From: Nitrosomonas sp.
GTDB taxonomy: Bacteria > Pseudomonadota > Gammaproteobacteria > Burkholderiales > Nitrosomonadaceae
Direction of reading: 5' to 3'
NCBI GenBank assembly: GCA_020852475.1
Contig: JADZAR010000174.1
Location: 1-49,592 of the forward strand
Length of the DNA stretch: 49,592 nucleotides
Positions within the stretch are counted from its first letter, which is position 1, and each line of letters opens with the position of its first letter. Below are positions 8,414 through 16,759 of this stretch, one piece after another. The translations under genes were made by a program, and so were the position numbers. A model generated the notes under the pieces. The model was not told the origin of the DNA, ran no database searches, and saw only the letters and a program-made list of their open reading frames with translations.

Positions 8414-8839
8414 TTATTCGGTAGCGCTCTCCGGCGCTGCTGAGTTCTCTGCCAAAGAACTGGTTACTAAAGATTTGTTCGCGCGCGCAGGTAGTTTTTC
8501 ACGGATTCTTGCGGATTTTCCGGAGCGTGCTCTTAGATAGTATAATTTTGCGCGTCTTACGTCGCCGCGGCGTTTCACTTCTATTCCTGCTATTAAAGGC
8601 GAGTAAGTTTGAAATGTTCTTTCCACGCCTTCACCACTTGATATTTTTCGAACGGTAAATGCGGAATTCAGGCCGCGATTACGTTTTGCAATAACGATAC
8701 CTTCATAAGCCTGTACGCGTTTACGGTTGCCTTCCACTACATTGACATTCACAATGACTGTATCACCCGGCGCGAAATCAGGTATGTTCTTATTCAGGCG
8801 GCTAATTTCTTCGGCTTCTAATTGATCTATTATGTTCAT
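8414..8839 (-). CDS. rplS: 50S ribosomal protein L19
   Basis: L19 sits at the 30S-50S interface of the ribosome. The opening [12 protein letters not shown], then FAPGDTV, the [18 protein letters not shown] core and the [16 protein letters not shown] segment are standard L19 features. At 141 residues it is longer than the usual ~115-120; the extra ~20 residues at the C-terminus are Ala/Ser/Glu-rich and probably disordered. It is the last gene of rpsP-rimM-trmD-rplS, 9 bp after trmD. Confidence 0.97.
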   Translation of the reverse strand: MNIIDQLEAEEISRLNKNIPDFAPGDTVIVNVNVVEGNRKRVQAYEGIVIAKRNRGLNSAFTVRKISSGEGVERTFQTYSPLIAGIEVKRRGDVRRAKLYYLRARSGKSARIREKLPARANKSLVTSSLAENSAAPESATE

Positions 8840-8848
8840 AGCATTTTC

Positions 8849-9652
8849 CTATTTAAAGTCTGTATTTTCGTGATCCTTGCAGGCTATTTTAAATTCCTCA
8901 AGAAGAATTTTTTCTTCCTCGGTCATGCCTTGCATCATTCTCAGTTTCAACAAGTCCGGGCGTTTCAGCCATGTTCTGCCCAGCGCTTGCTGCAGACGCC
9001 AGCGGCGTATATTAGCATGATTCCCTGATAATAGTACTTCAGGAACGGTGATGCCGTTATATTCCTCCGGGCGCGTGTAATGCGGGTGATCGAGCAGCCC
9101 GCTGGCAAATGAATCCTGGGATGCGGATTCAGGATCACCTAATGTGCCCGGAATCAGTCTGACTATGCTGTCAATCAGCACCATCGCAGCGAGTTCTCCA
9201 CCCGACAAAACATAATCTCCAATTGAGACTTCAGTATCAACCTGTCGCATAATCAGCCGCTCATCTATGCCTTCGTAGCGGCCACAAAGCATAATGATGC
9301 CGGAAGATTTGCTAAACCGTACAGCCAGTTGATGGTCAAGTCGCTGTCCTTGGGGGGAGAGGTAGACCACTTCCGATTTTTCAATACCAATCTGCTGTTG
9401 CCTTTTTCTTGCACTTATAATTGCGTCTTCAAGCGGTTGCGCCTTCATTACCATACCGGGTCCGCCACCATAGGGGCAGTCGTCGACTGTACGATAACGG
9501 TCCGCAGTAAAATTACGCGGATTCCATGTATGTACCTGAAAAATATTGTTTCCGCAGGCTCTTCCTGTTACGCCAAATTGTGTAATGGCGTTGAACATGT
9601 CCGGAAACAATGTGATGACATCGCATTCGTAAGGTCTGGTATGTTGCTTCAA
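8849..9652 (-). CDS. trmD: tRNA (guanine-37-N1) methyltransferase
   Basis: TrmD methylates G37 next to the anticodon in tRNAs reading CUN, CCN and CGG codons, using SAM, and so prevents +1 frameshifts. The 267-residue protein has the family signatures [34 protein letters not shown] and [11 protein letters not shown] (the trefoil-knot SAM site), then [17 protein letters not shown]. It is third in the rpsP operon, between rimM and rplS. Confidence 0.97.
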   Translation of the reverse strand: MKQHTRPYECDVITLFPDMFNAITQFGVTGRACGNNIFQVHTWNPRNFTADRYRTVDDCPYGGGPGMVMKAQPLEDAIISARKRQQQIGIEKSEVVYLSPQGQRLDHQLAVRFSKSSGIIMLCGRYEGIDERLIMRQVDTEVSIGDYVLSGGELAAMVLIDSIVRLIPGTLGDPESASQDSFASGLLDHPHYTRPEEYNGITVPEVLLSGNHANIRRWRLQQALGRTWLKRPDLLKLRMMQGMTEEEKILLEEFKIACKDHENTDFK

Positions 9653-9661
9653 TGCACAGCT

Positions 9662-10177
9662 CTAGTAATCCTTTTCCCAGTCAACAATAATTCGACCGCA
9701 CTTTAATTCAACTTTTATTATAAATTTCTGTTCAATAAACGGAATTAACAGTTCTTTGTTTTTTTCACCGTTGACTTGAACACGCAATACATCATTTGTG
9801 CCTGTTTCAAGCAATCCAATGACGGTTCCAAGCATTTCGTTATTTAAATTGATAACTTCAGATCCGACCAGATCCGACCAGTAATAACCTTCTTCTCCAC
9901 TGTCTGGTAGTTTTGGCAAGCTCTCACGAGGAATGCCAATCTGTAAGCCTTTATACAAGAGCGCCTGATTTCGATCATTGCAGTTTTTCAGCTTGGCATC
10001 CAGAAAAGCACCATTGGAACGACCGGCAACTAAATGCAATTGCTGCCAAGGTCTATCCTCATTTCCGAGCCACCAGATCTTGTAGTTCAACAAGCTGTCG
10101 ACATTTCCGGTATAGGGATAAATCCTGATCCAGCCGTGAATGCCAAAAGCATTAATCACATGACCCATAATAACCAT
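9662..10177 (-). CDS. rimM: 16S rRNA processing/ribosome maturation factor RimM
   Basis: RimM binds S19 and helps the 30S head mature. The 171-residue protein starts with the N-terminal barrel motif IMGHVINAFGIHGWIRIYPYT and ends with a PRC-barrel-like domain containing YYWSDLVGSEV and a NDVLRVQ segment. It lies between rpsP (22 bp upstream) and trmD (9 bp downstream) in the conserved operon order. Confidence 0.95.
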   Translation of the reverse strand: MVIMGHVINAFGIHGWIRIYPYTGNVDSLLNYKIWWLGNEDRPWQQLHLVAGRSNGAFLDAKLKNCNDRNQALLYKGLQIGIPRESLPKLPDSGEEGYYWSDLVGSEVINLNNEMLGTVIGLLETGTNDVLRVQVNGEKNKELLIPFIEQKFIIKVELKCGRIIVDWEKDY

Positions 10178-10199
10178 GGGCCTGTCCTATTCATTATTG

Positions 10200-10466
10200 T
10201 TAACTATTGATCGATGCTTCTTGGGTTTTTTGGGATTGTTTGACCAGTCTGCTAACGGTTTCCGATAGCTGTGCGCCCTTTGATTGCCAATAACTAAGGC
10301 GATCCATGTGGATGCGCAATTTAACTTCCCCGCCTGTTGCCCGTGGATTATAAAAACCTACACGTTCAATAAATCTGCCGTCCCTGGCATTGCATGAGTT
10401 AGCGACAACCATGTTATAAAAGGGACGTTTTTTTGCGCCACCACGCGCCAATCTAATAATGACCAT
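10200..10466 (-). CDS. rpsP: 30S ribosomal protein S16
   Basis: S16 is an early-binding 30S assembly protein. The 88-residue sequence begins [20 protein letters not shown] and continues with [17 protein letters not shown], both diagnostic. It is the first gene of the rpsP-rimM-trmD-rplS operon, and a promoter-like -10/-35 pair sits about 50 bp upstream. Confidence 0.97.
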   Translation of the reverse strand: MVIIRLARGGAKKRPFYNMVVANSCNARDGRFIERVGFYNPRATGGEVKLRIHMDRLSYWQSKGAQLSETVSRLVKQSQKTQEASINS

Positions 10467-10517
10467 ATTTATTCGTTTGCCTTTGTTTTCAAATAATGAG
10501 AGCCTAAGAAACCTTTA

Positions 10518-10547
10518 ATTATACAGAGTATTTGGGGCTGAAAACAA
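10518..10547 (-). promoter_or_regulatory. Predicted sigma-70 promoter of the rpsP operon
   Basis: Read on the minus strand, TTGTTT (10547-10542) and TATAAT (10523-10518) are separated by 18 bp. This would give a leader of roughly 45 nt before the rpsP ATG at 10466. The -10 is a perfect consensus; the -35 matches four of six positions. Confidence 0.55.
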
Positions 10548-10807
10548 GCGATGAGTGATTAATTGCTAAAATTGATATATGGCGGTATGTATTGATCTTA
10601 AAATCAGTTGCTTATGGTTTTTTTGTGAAAAAATACTATCAATGATTTGATTTCGTTACGGGGGGTGCGGTTAGAATTAAATCATTATTCGGGAAATGGA
10701 GTGCTGAGGGAGCGGTGAGGCAAGCGAGCAGTCAACGTCAAAAAGTTTGCTACAAAACAGCTTCGTAGTGAATTTCTCGCTGTGATGTTTTTTTAGAGCA
10801 AGGGGGT

Positions 10808-10817
10808 TTGCTATAAT
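10808..10817 (+). promoter_or_regulatory. Extended -10 promoter of metK
   Basis: TTTGCTATAAT contains TG one base before a perfect TATAAT at 10812-10817, the form of an extended -10. The -35 position is only T-rich. Transcription would start near 10824, giving a leader of about 20 nt before the metK ATG at 10847. Confidence 0.5.
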
Positions 10818-10846
10818 AAACGATTTTTAAATCAATAAGGATAACA

Positions 10847-12010
10847 ATGAGTAATTATCTTTTTACTTCCGAGTCTGTGTCTGAAGGGCATCCGGATAAG
10901 GTGTCGGATCAGGTTTCAGACGCCGTGCTTGATGCAATCCTTACTCAGGACGAAAATGCCAGAGTTGCTTGTGAAACTATGTGCAGTACCGGACTCATTG
11001 TATTGTCGGGCGAAATTACAACACATGCAACTGTTGATTACAATCTGATAGCGCGTGAAACAGTTCGCAATATCGGCTACACAAGCTCTGAAATTGGTTT
11101 TGATTCAACGACATGCGCAGTATTGACAGCTTTTAATAAACAATCTCCTGATATCGCCCAAGGCGTAAACCGCTCGAAAGAGGAAGAAATGGAGCAGGGG
11201 GCCGGTGATCAGGGGTTGATGTTTGGTTATGCCTGTGATGAAACACCGCAACTGATGCCGATGCCGATCTTTTATGCGCATCGATTGGTTGAGCGTCAGG
11301 CGTTTTTGAGGAAAAGCGGCAAGTTGGCATGGTTGCGTCCGGATGCGAAATCTCAGGTTTCGGTAAGATATCAGGATGGTAAGCCGGTTTGCATTGAAAC
11401 AGTTGTTATTTCAACACAACACAACCCTGATATTACGCATAAGGATCTGACCGAAGCCGTCGTCGAGGAAATGATCAAGCCGGTCTTGCCGCAGGCAATG
11501 TTGAATGAACAGACGCGATACCTGGTTAATCCAACAGGTCGTTTTGTAGTGGGTGGTCCAATGGGGGATTGCGGCTTGACTGGACGCAAGATCATTGTAG
11601 ATACTTATGGCGGTATGGCGCGACATGGCGGCGGTGCTTTCTCTGGCAAGGATCCTTCGAAAGTTGATCGTTCAGCGGCTTATGCAGGGCGCTATGTGGC
11701 TAAAAATATAGTCGCGGCAGGTCTTGCCAGTCAGTGTGAAGTCCAGGTTGCCTATGCGATTGGCGTAGCGAAGCCGGTTTCACTAATGGTGAATACATTT
11801 GGTACCGGGCGGATTTCTGATGAGAAGATTATTCACTTGATTGATAAACATTTTGACTTGCGTCCGCGAGCGATTATCCATTCGCTGAATCTGTTGCAGC
11901 CTATCTATACAAAAACAGCTGCATATGGTCATTTTGGCCGCGAGGAACCTGGTTTCACCTGGGAAGCGACTGATAAAGCGGAACAGCTGCGCGCTGACGC
12001 GGGTGTCTGA
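10847..12010 (+). CDS. metK: S-adenosylmethionine synthetase
   Basis: MetK makes SAM from methionine and ATP, releasing phosphate and pyrophosphate. The 387-residue protein has the opening [16 protein letters not shown] (ATP and metal site), the signature [12 protein letters not shown] near residue 118 and the [20 protein letters not shown]-loop-like segment. AAGGA about 6 nt before the ATG gives a normal start. It is followed by ahcY behind a SAH riboswitch, so the two halves of the SAM cycle are neighbours. Confidence 0.98.
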   Translation: MSNYLFTSESVSEGHPDKVSDQVSDAVLDAILTQDENARVACETMCSTGLIVLSGEITTHATVDYNLIARETVRNIGYTSSEIGFDSTTCAVLTAFNKQSPDIAQGVNRSKEEEMEQGAGDQGLMFGYACDETPQLMPMPIFYAHRLVERQAFLRKSGKLAWLRPDAKSQVSVRYQDGKPVCIETVVISTQHNPDITHKDLTEAVVEEMIKPVLPQAMLNEQTRYLVNPTGRFVVGGPMGDCGLTGRKIIVDTYGGMARHGGGAFSGKDPSKVDRSAAYAGRYVAKNIVAAGLASQCEVQVAYAIGVAKPVSLMVNTFGTGRISDEKIIHLIDKHFDLRPRAIIHSLNLLQPIYTKTAAYGHFGREEPGFTWEATDKAEQLRADAGV

Positions 12011-12071
12011 TATCGATGAATAAGCCCGAATTCTGATTTAAATTTTTATCGAGATGTAAAGTTTTTCCACC

Positions 12072-12150
12072 GTGCTGAGGAGCGCTGCAACGGGATATTC
12101 CGTGAGGCTCAGTGATGTGGAGTTTGTGATTAAAGTAACAACGGCGCTCT
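12072..12150 (+). ncRNA. SAH (S-adenosylhomocysteine) riboswitch upstream of ahcY
   Basis: The leader between metK and ahcY contains the conserved core GAGGAGCGCTGCAACGG followed by GTGAGGCTCAGTG and ACGGCGCTC. By eye: P1 pairs 12073-12079 with 12108-12114, a small hairpin pairs ACGG (12090-12093) with CCGT (12100-12103), and the diagnostic pseudoknot pairs GAGCGC (12080-12085) perfectly with GCGCTC (12144-12149). This is the architecture known for SAH riboswitches, which turn on ahcY when SAH accumulates. The pseudoknot ends 11 nt before AAGGAG (12161-12166), so control of ribosome access is the likely mechanism. Confidence 0.92.
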
Positions 12151-12174
12151 TTCCAAGTTAAAGGAGATAGATTA

Positions 12175-13608
12175 ATGAGCGCTGTGCTTAATGCTGATAA
12201 AAGAAGTTTCACCGATTATAAAGTTGCGGATATTGCACTGGCTGAATGGGGGCGCAAGGAAATTGCCATAGCCGAAACAGAAATGCCCGGTTTAATGGCA
12301 GTGCGAAAAGAGTACGCCAATGATAAACCGCTGACCGGTGCGCGCATTGCCGGCTCGCTGCATATGACAATTCAGACGGCGGTGCTGATCGAGACGTTGG
12401 TGGCGCTGGGTGCCGAGGTTCGCTGGGCGTCATGCAATATTTTTTCCACGCAGGATCATGCCGCTGCAGCAATAGCTGCTCGTGGTATTCCGGTTTTTGC
12501 GTATAAGGGTGAGTCGCTTGACGATTACTGGGATTATGCACACCGGATTTTCGAATGGGTTGTCGATGGTGAGTCGGGCAATGCCAATATGATCCTTGAT
12601 GATGGTGGTGATGCAACTTTGTTGTTAATTCTGGGCAGTAAAGCCGAACAGGATGACAGGGTTATCGCTAATCCTACCAATGATGAGGAGCGCGCTCTGT
12701 ATGCTTCGATTAGAAAGAAACTTGCCAGCGAACCCGGCTGGTATTCAAAGAAACTTGCCGATATTCATGGTGTGACCGAGGAGACTACTACTGGCGTGCA
12801 TCGTCTTTACGAGATGCAAAAAAAAGGCGAACTGCCATTTCCGGCCTTTAATGTGAATGACTCGGTGACCAAATCAAAATTTGATAATCTGTATGGTTGT
12901 CGCGAGTCATTGGTTGACGGAATCAAGCGCGCCACTGACGTGATGATTGCCGGAAAAATCGCGGTGGTCTGCGGCTATGGTGATGTAGGTAAAGGATGTG
13001 CGCAGTCGCTGCGTGGCCTCGGCGCAACAGTGTGGATAACCGAGATTGATCCAATTTGCGCACTGCAAGCCGCAATGGAGGGTTATCGTGTTGTGACGAT
13101 GGATGATGCCTGCGATAAGGCCGATATTTTTGTCACGGCGACAGGGAATTTGAGAGTGATTACGCATGATCATATGCTGAAAATGAAAAATCAGGCGATT
13201 GTGTGCAATATTGGACATTTTGATTCGGAAATTGATATTGCCGCTGTACAAAAATATCAATGGGAAAATATTAAACCCCAGGTTGATCATATTATTTTTC
13301 CGACAGGCCGCAGAATCATTGTATTGGCGCAGGGTAGGCTGGTTAACCTTGGGTGTGCAACCGGTCATCCATCGTTTGTCATGTCAAACTCTTTTACGAA
13401 TCAAGTTCTGGCGCAAATCGAACTTTGGCGTAATGGTGATAATTATCAGAAAGCTGTGTATGTGTTGCCTAAGCATCTGGATGAGAAAGTTGCCAGACTG
13501 CATTTAAGTCAGTTGGGTGTGAAATTAACCGAATTGACTGATGAGCAGGCTAAATATCTTGGGCTGGATAAAAATGGCCCTTATAAACCGGAAATGTATC
13601 GCTATTAA
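12175..13608 (+). CDS. ahcY: Adenosylhomocysteinase (SAH hydrolase)
   Basis: AhcY splits SAH reversibly into adenosine and homocysteine with tightly bound NAD, removing the product inhibitor of methyltransferases. The 477-residue protein includes the substrate motif [14 protein letters not shown], the NAD-binding [13 protein letters not shown] near residue 265, and the C-terminal Lys-Tyr ([11 protein letters not shown]) that reaches the NAD of the neighbouring subunit. It is longer than mammalian SAHH by the insert typical of many proteobacterial forms. A strong AAGGAG lies 8 nt before the ATG, just behind the SAH riboswitch. Confidence 0.98.
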   Translation: MSAVLNADKRSFTDYKVADIALAEWGRKEIAIAETEMPGLMAVRKEYANDKPLTGARIAGSLHMTIQTAVLIETLVALGAEVRWASCNIFSTQDHAAAAIAARGIPVFAYKGESLDDYWDYAHRIFEWVVDGESGNANMILDDGGDATLLLILGSKAEQDDRVIANPTNDEERALYASIRKKLASEPGWYSKKLADIHGVTEETTTGVHRLYEMQKKGELPFPAFNVNDSVTKSKFDNLYGCRESLVDGIKRATDVMIAGKIAVVCGYGDVGKGCAQSLRGLGATVWITEIDPICALQAAMEGYRVVTMDDACDKADIFVTATGNLRVITHDHMLKMKNQAIVCNIGHFDSEIDIAAVQKYQWENIKPQVDHIIFPTGRRIIVLAQGRLVNLGCATGHPSFVMSNSFTNQVLAQIELWRNGDNYQKAVYVLPKHLDEKVARLHLSQLGVKLTELTDEQAKYLGLDKNGPYKPEMYRY

Positions 13609-14077
13609 CAGTAGAAGCGGTTTGTATTAAAAAGGTTGTTAAAAATGTGATCGAGGCAATCCACTGACGGGTAAAAAACAGGCGGCGCAAGCAGAGCACG
13701 GCGAACAGCCGTGAGACTGACTCCTAAGGCAAAATGCTTGCGCCGAGTAAAAAACGGAGTTTATAGGTAATAAATGCACATTTTGAGCCTGTTTTTAATG
13801 CCGCAGCGGCAATGCGGATAATTATTTTTCAGTAACCTGTTAAATACGTTTCTACATCACGCCGGGCATATACGAAGCAGCATATAGCGCATATGTCCGG
13901 TGTTTCATGGCAATCATGTAACATGATGAGTGCCTGTTGGAGCAAAAGCTGCTGAGCGTTTAATTTAATTAACCTTGAGCTCATCTTGAGCAATAAGCTA
14001 TGCTTTTTTAATATGATCGGGTTAAGTTCCATATCTTTTATTGTGTACATCCGAGAGTTCAGGCAATCATTCACAAA
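13609..14077. other. Intergenic region ahcY-metF
   Basis: The 469-bp gap holds the structured element at 13671-13755 and a GC-rich CCGCA/TGCGG hairpin at 13801-13817 followed by a T-rich stretch. The rest is AT-rich with no obvious gene. A minus-strand frame of 81 codons at 13829-14074 begins with GTG and has no ribosome-binding site; I do not regard it as a gene. The metF promoter must lie here but was not pinned down. Confidence 0.5.
13671..13755. repeat. Stem-loop element flanked by 9-bp direct repeats (candidate structured RNA or miniature element)
   Basis: CGGCGCAAGCA at 13683-13693 pairs perfectly (11 bp) with TGCTTGCGCCG at 13735-13745. Inside, CACGGC (13697-13702) pairs with GCCGTG (13708-13713) around GAACA, leaving a single-stranded arm that contains CTCCT. 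The whole is bracketed by GTAAAAAAC at 13671-13679 and again at 13747-13755. No T-run follows the main stem, so it does not look like a simple terminator. I do not recognise it as a known RNA family. Confidence 0.5.
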
Positions 14078-14938
14078 ATGAAGTCACAAAAAAAATTCAA
14101 CCCCACTTTCAGTTTTGAACTATTCCCGCCGCAATCTGAGCAAGGTATCGAAAAGCTTCGGCAAACGCGTCAGCAGTTAGCCAAACTACATCCAAAATAT
14201 TTTTCGGTTACATTTGGTGCGGGCGGTTCAACGCGTGAACGGACGCTCGAAACCGTTCTCGAAATGCAGTCGGAAGGTTACAATGTTGCCCCGCATTTAT
14301 CCTGTATTGGGTCAACCCGAGAGAAGATTCACACGTTGCTTGAGAAGTATCAGGAAGCAGGCATTCAGCAGATTGTGGCTCTGCGTGGTGATCTGCCTTC
14401 TGGAATGGCGCAGGCAGGGGAGTTTCGTTACGCAAGTGAGCTCGTGGCTTTTATACGCACATCATTTGGGCAGGTTTTTCATATCGAGGTTGCCGCGTAT
14501 CCGGAGTATCATCCACAGGCGCGATCAGTGCAGGCTGACCTGGAGAATTTCAAGCGCAAAATTGATGCTGGGGCAAATTCAGCGATTACACAGTATTTTT
14601 ATAATGCTGATGCCTATTTCCATTTCGTGGATTCATGCGAAGCAATGGGACTTTGTCTGCCGATTGTGCCCGGTATTATGCCGATCAATAAATTTTCACA
14701 ATTGATGCGGTTTTCAGATACCTGTGGCGCCGAAATTCCACGCTGGATCCGGAAAAAACTGGAAGGCTATGGTGATGACACAGCCTCGATACAGGCATTT
14801 GGTCTCGATATAGTGACCGACTTATGTGAGCGTCTGCTCAGGGAAGGTGCGCCGGGTTTGCATTTTTACACAATGAACAGCGCGGATCTGACCGCTACGA
14901 TCTGGAAAAGACTGAATATTCATAATGAAACTTGCTGA
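14078..14938 (+). CDS. metF: 5,10-methylenetetrahydrofolate reductase
   Basis: MetF is a flavoprotein that reduces methylene-THF to methyl-THF for methionine synthesis. The 286-residue protein opens with FNPTFSFELFPPQ (catalytic Glu), followed by SVTFGAGGSTRE, HLSCIGSTRE and ALRGDLP, then VAAYPEYHPQA and a central GANSAITQYFYN, all family landmarks. With metK and ahcY upstream it completes the methyl cycle, supplying the methyl donor. Confidence 0.97.
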   Translation: MKSQKKFNPTFSFELFPPQSEQGIEKLRQTRQQLAKLHPKYFSVTFGAGGSTRERTLETVLEMQSEGYNVAPHLSCIGSTREKIHTLLEKYQEAGIQQIVALRGDLPSGMAQAGEFRYASELVAFIRTSFGQVFHIEVAAYPEYHPQARSVQADLENFKRKIDAGANSAITQYFYNADAYFHFVDSCEAMGLCLPIVPGIMPINKFSQLMRFSDTCGAEIPRWIRKKLEGYGDDTASIQAFGLDIVTDLCERLLREGAPGLHFYTMNSADLTATIWKRLNIHNETC

Positions 14939-14994
14939 GTTACTTGCTGCAACTCAGCATGCGGATTTGGAATGATCTTTTTCAAGATGATTCC
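14933..14994 (+). terminator. Two stem-loops at the end of metF
   Basis: TGCTGAGTT (14933-14941) pairs with AACTCAGCA (14951-14959) over 9 bp, overlapping the metF stop codon. A second, one-mismatch stem joins GGAATGATCTT (14969-14979) to AAGATGATTCC (14984-14994). Neither has a good T-run after it, so termination or mRNA-end protection is only probable. Confidence 0.4.
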
Positions 14995-15041
14995 AGCCGG
15001 TATATAATGCCTGGAAAATAAAATTATGGGATGGCGGTGCA

Positions 15042-15776
15042 ATGAGCAATAAAGAGCAGGATTCAGCTATAACAACCGAACAGATATCAACTCAAAAAGA
15101 GGTCATGGAGGCAGTCAGTGCGGAGAAAGTGTCCGCAGAAAAAATGACCGTGCCGGATAAATCGCCGGTAGATGCCTGTGTGGATTACGCGCGCGAGATT
15201 CTGTCTGAGCAGTTGGTGACCGTGAAAGCGAGAAACTATGATTATGCGCCCGAGTTCAGAGATCTGACGATACAACATTATTTGATTGGCGTTATGTGGA
15301 AGTTTGCTGAGAGTCTGGAGGGTGTGAAGGATCCTCGGGAAACAGCCTTTGTCGCAATTGAAACCATGCTGACGCGTGATGGCATGAATCCAAAGAAAGT
15401 GATCAATCGTGTTGAATTCCTAAAAAAAATGTCGAGAATGGAGGATGGCACCAATGCGCTGGCTATTGCCATCGGCTATGATTCCTGTCCGGGAGACCAG
15501 AGCCTAGCGGAAGTCTTTGATCATTACGTGGACGATACTCGTGTATCCGGTGCATTATGGCGGCTCTATGATCGCGGGAAAAAGACCATACTTTATGGCG
15601 GGCTTTTTATCGCCTTTGTAGTGATATGGTTCATTACCTTATTCATGCCAGGTAATACTACGCTCTCAATACTGGCGGCCGGGTTAATTTCAGCTGCTTT
15701 GTTTGTTATTCCAGTATTTTTGGTCGGGCTGTTGATTTATTTTCTTAAAATCAAGAAAACCAAACAACCTGATTGA
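15042..15776 (+). CDS. Uncharacterised protein with two C-terminal membrane segments
   Basis: I do not recognise this 244-residue protein. The first 45 residues are polar and Lys/Glu/Ser-rich, probably disordered. Residues 45-180 form a soluble, mostly helical domain with no obvious catalytic motif (it includes EFRDLTIQHYLIGVMWKF and ETAFVAIETML). Two hydrophobic segments lie at about 187-207 and 212-233 and would anchor it in the inner membrane, ending with a basic KIKKTKQ tail. It sits between metF and folD on the same strand, about 100 bp from each. The start lacks a strong ribosome-binding site. Confidence 0.7.
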   Translation: MSNKEQDSAITTEQISTQKEVMEAVSAEKVSAEKMTVPDKSPVDACVDYAREILSEQLVTVKARNYDYAPEFRDLTIQHYLIGVMWKFAESLEGVKDPRETAFVAIETMLTRDGMNPKKVINRVEFLKKMSRMEDGTNALAIAIGYDSCPGDQSLAEVFDHYVDDTRVSGALWRLYDRGKKTILYGGLFIAFVVIWFITLFMPGNTTLSILAAGLISAALFVIPVFLVGLLIYFLKIKKTKQPD

Positions 15777-15874
15777 TTTTTGTCGAACAACATCGATTCA
15801 TTGCCTGGAATGATTGATACGATTTGAGGCATTGCGTAAAAAAAGAATTTTATTCCCTATGTACTTGATATAGC

Positions 15875-16738
15875 ATGAATGCTCAAATCATAGATGGCAA
15901 ACTGTTGGCAAGCCATGTGCGCGCCGAATGGAAGCAGCGAGCCGCCAGACTGACCGAACAGGGTTTGCGCCCTGGACTTGCGGTCATTATGGTCGGCGAT
16001 AATCCTGCATCAGAGATATATGTGCGCAACAAGGTGAAGGCCTGTAGTGAAATCGGTATTCATTCCGAGGTGCATCATTTTTCCGCTAATACGAACCAGG
16101 ATGAAGTGCTCGATTGCATTAGAGTTCTTAATCAGAATCAGCATGTTCACGGTATTCTGGTGCAGTTGCCGCTGCCGTCGCACTATATAAACAATCAGGT
16201 TATTACTTCGATTGCCATTCAAAAAGATGTCGACGGTTTCCATTTATATAATGTCGGTGCACTGGTTACCGGCAACACCAATTTCGCACCTTGTACTCCT
16301 TTTGGCGTAACGATGATGCTGGAACAGCATCATATTCCAGTCGAAGGCAGGCATGCGGTGGTTATCGGTCGCAGCAATATTGTCGGCAAGCCCATGGCCA
16401 TGATGTTGCTGGAGCGCGGCGCGACGGTGACAATCTGTTCTTCAAAGACAAGAGATTTGCCGTACTTTACCCGTTCTGCCGATATTCTCGTGGTAGCGAC
16501 AGGCCAGCCTCAAATGGTGACGGCGGAAATGGTAAAACCTGGCGCGGCAGTCATTGATGTGGGTATTAACCGCTTGCCGGATGGTCGGCTGTGCGGTGAT
16601 GTGGATTTTGATTCAGTCAAGAATGTTGCGGGCTATATCACGCCTGTTCCCGGTGGCGTAGGGCCGATGACGATCACGATGTTATTGTGTAATACCATAC
16701 TGGCAGCTGAGCGCTATCAGAAAAACGCCTCACTTTAA
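15875..16738 (+). CDS. folD: Bifunctional methylenetetrahydrofolate dehydrogenase/cyclohydrolase
   Basis: FolD interconverts methylene-, methenyl- and 10-formyl-THF, generating NADPH and formyl groups for purines and initiator tRNA. The 287-residue protein has the substrate motif [17 protein letters not shown] with the catalytic Lys, [18 protein letters not shown], the NADP-binding [14 protein letters not shown], and the closing [14 protein letters not shown]. It lies directly upstream of aceE (21 bp) and may share a transcript. Confidence 0.97.
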   Translation: MNAQIIDGKLLASHVRAEWKQRAARLTEQGLRPGLAVIMVGDNPASEIYVRNKVKACSEIGIHSEVHHFSANTNQDEVLDCIRVLNQNQHVHGILVQLPLPSHYINNQVITSIAIQKDVDGFHLYNVGALVTGNTNFAPCTPFGVTMMLEQHHIPVEGRHAVVIGRSNIVGKPMAMMLLERGATVTICSSKTRDLPYFTRSADILVVATGQPQMVTAEMVKPGAAVIDVGINRLPDGRLCGDVDFDSVKNVAGYITPVPGGVGPMTITMLLCNTILAAERYQKNASL

Positions 16739-16759
16739 ATTTTTTCGGATTACAGCACT

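Larger units (their letters stand above)
10467..10846. other. Divergent intergenic region rpsP/metK
   Basis: This 380-bp gap holds the rpsP promoter on the left and a metK promoter on the right. Between them, about 10680-10800, is an untranslated stretch containing AGCGAG/CTCGCT complementary segments and ending in a run of seven T, near a TTGATT-19-TAGAAT promoter-like pair (10647-10677). A short RNA could be encoded there, but the folding is not convincing by eye. I see no SAM riboswitch consensus in it. Confidence 0.4.

Noticed and set aside
9861-9880. Perfect 10-bp tandem repeat GATCCGACCA x2 inside rimM
   Set aside because: It encodes the usual WSDLVG segment of RimM and does not break the frame, so it is a coincidence of coding sequence.
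12209-12616. His-rich minus-strand frame opposite ahcY
   Set aside because: Antisense shadow produced by codon bias within ahcY.
13640-13760. Possible cobalamin, THF or SAM-type riboswitch upstream of metF
   Set aside because: The short CCACTG and the hairpins do not assemble into any of these consensus structures, and the element lies over 300 nt from the metF start.
13829-14074. Minus-strand 81-codon frame with Cys-rich end upstream of metF
   Set aside because: It begins with GTG, has no ribosome-binding site, resembles no family I know, and occupies the region that should hold the metF promoter.
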